A stretch of DNA of 64,000 bases from the NCBI RefSeq assembly GCF_019279795.1, contig NC_056725.1, positions 1,075,094,953 to 1,075,158,952 of the forward strand, written 5' to 3'. The translations under genes were made by a program, and so were the position numbers. Every line of letters starts with the position of its first letter. Positions within the stretch are counted from its first letter, which is position 1. Under the pieces are notes generated by a model that saw nothing but the letters and a program-made list of their open reading frames with translations, made no database searches and had not been told where the DNA came from. The DNA comes from Protopterus annectens. Lineage: Eukaryota > Chordata > Ceratodontiformes > Protopteridae. Positions 59,860-64,000 of this stretch are shown here, in pieces.

Positions 59860-59986
59860 GCACAAAAGTCTGGCTACAAAGGGGGAGTCAGATCAATAGG
59901 AATTGATCTGTCTCAAACCCAGTGAAGCAATCATCGGTGCTAAGGTCCTATAGGGCAGAGAGTAAGATCACGTGTCCTGGGAGAAG

Positions 59987-61444
59987 ATGACCGAAGCAAG
60001 AAAGATCCAAATGCATCTGTTTGGAAGAGCCGGAGAAAACAGGAATGTAGAACAAACATTTCCGCAGAAATATTGCATGACCATCCTGTTGACTGTATTG
60101 GTAACAATAATCTTTTTATTGTGGCCATTTCTCTTCTCAGCCACACAAGTAGAACGAAGTAAACGTGCAAAGTGGCACCCGAATTTCAATACTTATCAGG
60201 CTATTAAGCACACTTATGCAGACACCCTCAATATCTCCAATTTCTGGGTCTGTGCAGCTATTCCTACTGCACATGGAGGAATACCCTTAATACAGATTCC
60301 CTTAAATATGAATCAAACCTGGCAAGCACTACTGAAGGATGCAGTGAATGTGACATTGATTAAAAAAGTGACCCTATTTTTACCCAAGGCAAAAAGAGGA
60401 ACAGTATGCTTTCAAAACTACGGAAAAACAGAAGCTGGAAATAGCACCGATAATATGACAGTGATAGATCACTGTACTGGGAATTTCTGCACCACGACAA
60501 ACAAAGGCCAAGCAATTACAGGTTGGCAATAGCAATGACTTTACTGAAAGGAAGAAAATGATTTATGAAAATCAAATCGTGTATAGTGAAATGTTCTGGG
60601 CTATGACCCAACAAAAGCCCGGTAACTATAAAATCAGCAACATCTCAGTCTCAATTCCTGACTGCTACTTCGTGTGTGGTGATAGAGCATATAAATGGCT
60701 ACCAAGCAACTAGTCTGGAAGCTGTTTTCTGGCATATCTTATTCCAGCAATAAGACATGTATCGACATTACCCCAGAGGAAAATTCTAAATGTTCGAGAA
60801 ATCAAGAAACCCACTAATCCGGTGGGACAAGTTGATGCATCCTGGATATATCACCATGATCTAGCCCATGTGAGTGACCAAGGACTGTCGCACATGGATC
60901 TAGGTGATGACGTCATATCTTGGGTGGGCATAATACCAGCATACGGAGCAGTGAAATCGATCTGGGAGCTGAGAAAACTATCCAAACTTCTTGAGACAAT
61001 GAGTAATGCGACTTTTTCCGCCCTAGAATTGGTGACAAATGAACTCACAGCCATGAGGACAGTGGTGCTTCAAAATCGCATGGCTCTCGACTTCACCCTA
61101 GCGGCGAAAGGAGGGTTGTGCACTTTAATCCAGGAGGAGTGCTGCTCGTTTATTCCTGACAATAAACATGAACTAGACAGCCATCTTGAAATAATTCAGC
61201 AAGTGTCGGCCATGACCAAACCAGGACCGAATCCATTGACAGACTTTTTCAAAAATGGTTCGGGTGTTGGGGCAGCATCTTGATGAACATTCTGATTGCC
61301 ATCTGTGTAGGGGCAGCCTTACTGATGGCATGTGGATGCTGCTGCATCCCCTGTATAAAAGGACTAGTTGAAAATTTCATAGACGCTTCAATTTCAAAGA
61401 CTTTATATCAGAATGTTGAGTTAGAGGTATTGATTAAAAGCTGA
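59987..61444 (+). pseudogene. env: ERV envelope (env)
   Basis: Starts at ATG 59987. A hydrophobic segment (TILLTVLVTIIFLLWPFLF) is followed by a basic RSKR. The surface part contains NFWVCAAIP and several N-x-S/T sites, then a frame change near 60525 and a TAG at 60711-60713 after AYKWLPSN. The transmembrane part (60822-61283) has a heptad-rich stretch, LQNRMALDF and CTLIQEECC, the CX6CC motif. A frame change near 61260 precedes the membrane anchor (from 61283, frame with NILIAICVGAALLMACGCCC) and a short tail ending TGA 61442-61444. About 485 codons in all, short for a gammaretroviral env. Broken; no functional product. Confidence 0.85.
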
Positions 61445-61558
61445 AGAAATACTTTCACAAGCTTGAACTGAATGACTCTCTAAATGCAAATCCTGAGTGG
61501 GAAATGGTTAAGAGAAGAAAAACTGTTTATGCTTGTTTTGAAAATCGAATAAAGTATT

Positions 61559-61571
61559 AAAAGGGGGGAAA
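61559..61571 (+). promoter_or_regulatory. Polypurine tract
   Basis: AAAAGGGGGGAAA directly abuts the 3' LTR, as expected for the plus-strand primer. Confidence 0.9.
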
Positions 61572-62103
61572 TGTTAGGAACATGTATAACTGCAATGCAA
61601 TATGTAGGCTTAGTGTATTAAAATATATAACTGCAATATGCAGGTTTAGTGTATTAAGGGTTAAAAGGAGTTAATACATTTATTCTGCTTATTCTGTGTA
61701 AAAATATGCAGCTGCTAGAAGCTCTGAAAAGAGAACAATGGATGTCTGTAAATCCACCATGGTCAGCAGAAAGTGTATTGAGGCCAGGACTGTACCTTGA
61801 ATGTATCATATCAGAACTAGAAAAAGAATTGTGAGAAACTAAGGGAAGCTGAAACAAACTCAAGGCCAGGTTGTTTTTCTCAAAAAACATGTTTTTGCAA
61901 GACAGCAATTATTCGACCATGTCAGCAGCAAATCTAATAATAGCATCTTTCGGTGAACTTGTAGAAAACTGTATAAAAACTGTAGGCTGAACTATGGCAA
62001 ATCAGACAAACCTTGTACTTACATGCTTTGTCTCCTTGCTGCAAGTAATAAAGGGTGCCTTGCTTGAACCTAATTTGCATTGATCTTTGTGTTTTCCTTT
62101 ACA
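61572..62103 (+). repeat. 3' LTR
   Basis: 532 bp, collinear with the 5' LTR without length differences. TATAAAA at 61972-61978 and AATAAA at 62047-62052 are both retained. About 14 substitutions separate it from the 5' LTR. Confidence 0.95.
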
Positions 62104-62108
62104 TATGC

Positions 62109-62649
62109 ATTGCATACTACTGACCAGATAATGATACGCAAATGGGTAGCATCACATATGAAAATTATGAAAGCAGACATGGCAGCTCAGTTCAGAAATG
62201 CACACTATCTGAGAAGTGAGCCACAGAGATAAGCTTTTCTGTATGTCAGTATTTTTCTGTGAATGTGTCGCTCATCACATTAAGTTGATATGAGCAGCAT
62301 CTATTTTAGATAGTCACAATGTGTTACTGGCTGATTTGGAAGCAAGACAGAGTCAGCAATGTAGATCATTGTTATCCTCCATGTTTCAGTAGTGTCTTCC
62401 AGCAGCTGACATGTCATCACTATTATGGCAGGGGCATAATTGACTGAGACCTTGTGGGCAGAGATGTAATATGGGAGTTAATTGTCTTGCTATCTTCACA
62501 AGAGATTAAGTGGGATCTGCAAGATGCCTAAGTCACTCATTACAAAGGTTTGTGTGGGATTAACTATTTTGCTACAGGGAGCAGTCAGTTTCTAGTGGGA
62601 GACAGACTAGTAGACATCTGCCTCATGAATTCTACACTAACTCCTACCT
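62109..62649. other. Non-coding, ERV right flank
   Basis: No assigned gene; may include N-terminal sequence of the adjacent transposase remnant. Confidence 0.45.
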
Positions 62650-63330
62650 GTGATGTCGATGTATGAGGAGGACAGCAGAGGAGAGAACAACCACTATATG
62701 GCCATTTTATGATATAGCGCATTTTGCTGAGGTACTGGAGGTCTTTAGCTGCATTCACATTGCCAGAAAGCTTTTACCTACTCCACTTTATGCCCAGTTC
62801 TTTCAACTACCAGGTGGTATGCAATGCATAAGGTATTATGTATAATGTGTCTGTGAACCACCCAAGCAGTTCCTAAGATTTCCACATCTGGCACACATTC
62901 AACCTATACAAAAGTTTCATGCGAGAAGACTTTCCACAGGGTAATATAGCTAGCAGGGGCATTCAGTGCCACCCCTACATCCTATGAAGGTATGGTCAAA
63001 TGAATGTAAGCAGCAATCTTCTGGGAATGGTGTAGGCCATGTCTTACTAGTGATGCTGCATATGTCTTGAAGAGATTACTTTTTCCCATTACCTACAGCC
63101 TACAGTCTTCACACAGAGGCAAAGGTGGCACATAAAGCTGCACTGCAACTGACACAGAAGATTGTCAAATGGTGTTCAGAGTGCTGAAGTCTTAACTTTC
63201 ACTGTTTGGATAAATCTGGCAGTGCAATAAAATATACTTCAAAGATGTGTGGTAAGATATTTGTGGTGTGTGCCATGACAAAAAATACAGTGTTAAAAAA
63301 ACAGTTACGGCAAAGGGAGAGCACACTACT
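62650..63330 (+). pseudogene. HARBI1-like Harbinger transposase fragment, third copy
   Basis: Plus strand, opposite to the copies in blocks A and B. Remnants in order: HFAEVLEVFSCIHIARKLLP (cf. HFPEVLSAIDYTH in block B), FQLPGGMQCIRYYV, FHIWHTFNLYKSFMREDFPQ in a shifted frame, and NFHCLDKSGSAIKYTSKMCG followed by CAMTKNTVLKKQL. The first catalytic region lacks its Asp. More decayed than the other two. It shows the family moved as dispersed copies. Confidence 0.8.
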
Positions 63331-63390
63331 GGCTCACATACATGTGCCATCAGTGAAAGATGATCCATATGAGAGCTTTCTGCTGCAGTA

Positions 63391-63770
63391 GACACCCATA
63401 GGATCATAGAAGACTATTAGACTAATGGCCCTACAGCCTTTTTAACCCTAGCCATATAGTGCCACAAATTTCTCAAATATCACTGCCCAAGGACTAGAAC
63501 AGCTGTGGTATATGCCTGCACCTTAGGATATCTACAAGCTGCTACTGCCCATAACTGATACAGGTGACAAGGCAGGAGTGGATATGCAATTTCTCATCCA
63601 TCGTTCTAAACTGTGTTTGAACAGGTTTAGGGAATAGCTTTGCTTAACATGAATGGGGAGTCTGTTCCAGATAAGGGGTAGTGTCTGAGACACATACCTG
63701 TCTCCACCATGTTTTGTTTATGTCACGGAAAAAGTTTAGATCCTTAGATCAGGCAATGCCATGAGAGGCA
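63391..63770 (-). mobile_element. CR1-like LINE fragment (f), 3' end only
   Basis: Begins with the CATAGGATCATAG-type octamer end and continues with 3' UTR and terminal ORF2 sequence collinear with copies d and e (for example GTTCCAGATAAGGGGTAGTG). Severely 5'-truncated. Confidence 0.75.
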
Positions 63771-64000
63771 TAGGAAGGCACAGTATGTCATGGCACTGGC
63801 AAAGTGGCAGAGTGTGGCCCACAACTATGGCCCATTACAAGCCAAACAGACAGCAAAAGTAATGCATGCATTCACATATCCAAACTATGCAGTACAGTGT
63901 ATGTATAGGCCACACTCTGCATCAGAAATTACATACCCACTTGAACCAGAAGAGAGAGTAGGGTACAATCATCATCATTAGTACAGTTGGGGAGAAAATT
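63771..64000. other. Unassigned to window end
   Basis: A short open frame (63790-63981) has no recognisable motif; not called as a gene. Confidence 0.45.

Larger units (their letters stand above)
53317..62108 (+). mobile_element. Endogenous retrovirus, class I (gammaretrovirus-like), full length
   Basis: An 8.78-kb provirus (53322-62103) between identical 5-bp duplications TATGC (53317-53321 and 62104-62108). LTRs of 532 bp each start TG and end CA. Order: LTR, primer-site region, gag, pro, RT, RNase H, integrase, env, polypurine tract, LTR. The same-frame gag-pro arrangement, integrase GPY-type C-terminus and CX6CC transmembrane envelope place it with gamma/epsilon-like retroviruses; one zinc knuckle fits as well. 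By-eye count of LTR differences is 14 (about 2.6%). Multiple stops and frameshifts mean it is non-functional. Confidence 0.95.

Overview
The window is non-coding, repeat-dominated DNA from a vertebrate that is probably not a mammal. No host protein-coding gene could be supported. Evidence for a vertebrate: CR1 LINEs ending in octamer repeats, an L2-like LINE, tRNA-headed SINEs, HARBI1-type Harbinger transposases with Myb/SANT partner genes, and a class I (gammaretrovirus-like) endogenous retrovirus. The mix of CR1, L2, Harbinger and a SINE whose 3' end looks fish-like suggests a fish, lungfish or amphibian with a large genome; I cannot name the species.

Layout. 1-3.2 kb is unremarkable apart from a long CA microsatellite. 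3.17-5.59 kb is a hAT-like non-autonomous transposon with near-identical 8-bp flanks. It contains a repeat (here called R1) that recurs at 7.2-8.6 and 15.9-16.3 kb, and it carries compound CA minisatellites. CR1 LINE fragments, all in minus orientation, lie at 6.1-7.1, 9.1-10.1, 12.4-14.1, 18.2-19.6, 41.9-46.6 (the longest) and 63.4-63.8 kb. A roughly 28-bp minisatellite fills 10.8-11.4 kb. Palindromic MITEs lie at 15.2, 17.1, 22.9 and 29.9 kb.

Two large blocks, about 17.7-33.2 kb and 36.3-52.9 kb, are collinear, diverged copies of one composite. Once later insertions are removed, each is about 10-12 kb. Each holds, left to right: tRNA-like repeats, a minus-strand Myb/SANT gene, a shared non-coding segment with a possible TATA box, a plus-strand Myb-like gene of the Harbinger partner type, and a minus-strand HARBI1-like transposase. 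The first block was later hit by a CR1, an L2-like LINE, a SINE and MITEs; the second by the longest CR1. A third transposase fragment, inverted, lies at 62.65-63.33 kb. All copies are decayed. Between the blocks, at 33.25-34.96 kb, sits another LINE with an esterase-type ORF1.

53,322-62,103 is the youngest large feature: an endogenous retrovirus with two 532-bp LTRs (about 2.6% different by eye), a 5-bp target duplication TATGC, a primer-site region, gag, pro, RT, RNase H, integrase, env and a polypurine tract. Gag and protease share one frame, separated by a TGA in the leaky context TGA-CTA that lies inside a perfect 8-bp hairpin. Later pol and env are broken by stops and frameshifts, and the protease active-site Asp is Asn, so this copy cannot produce a working virus.
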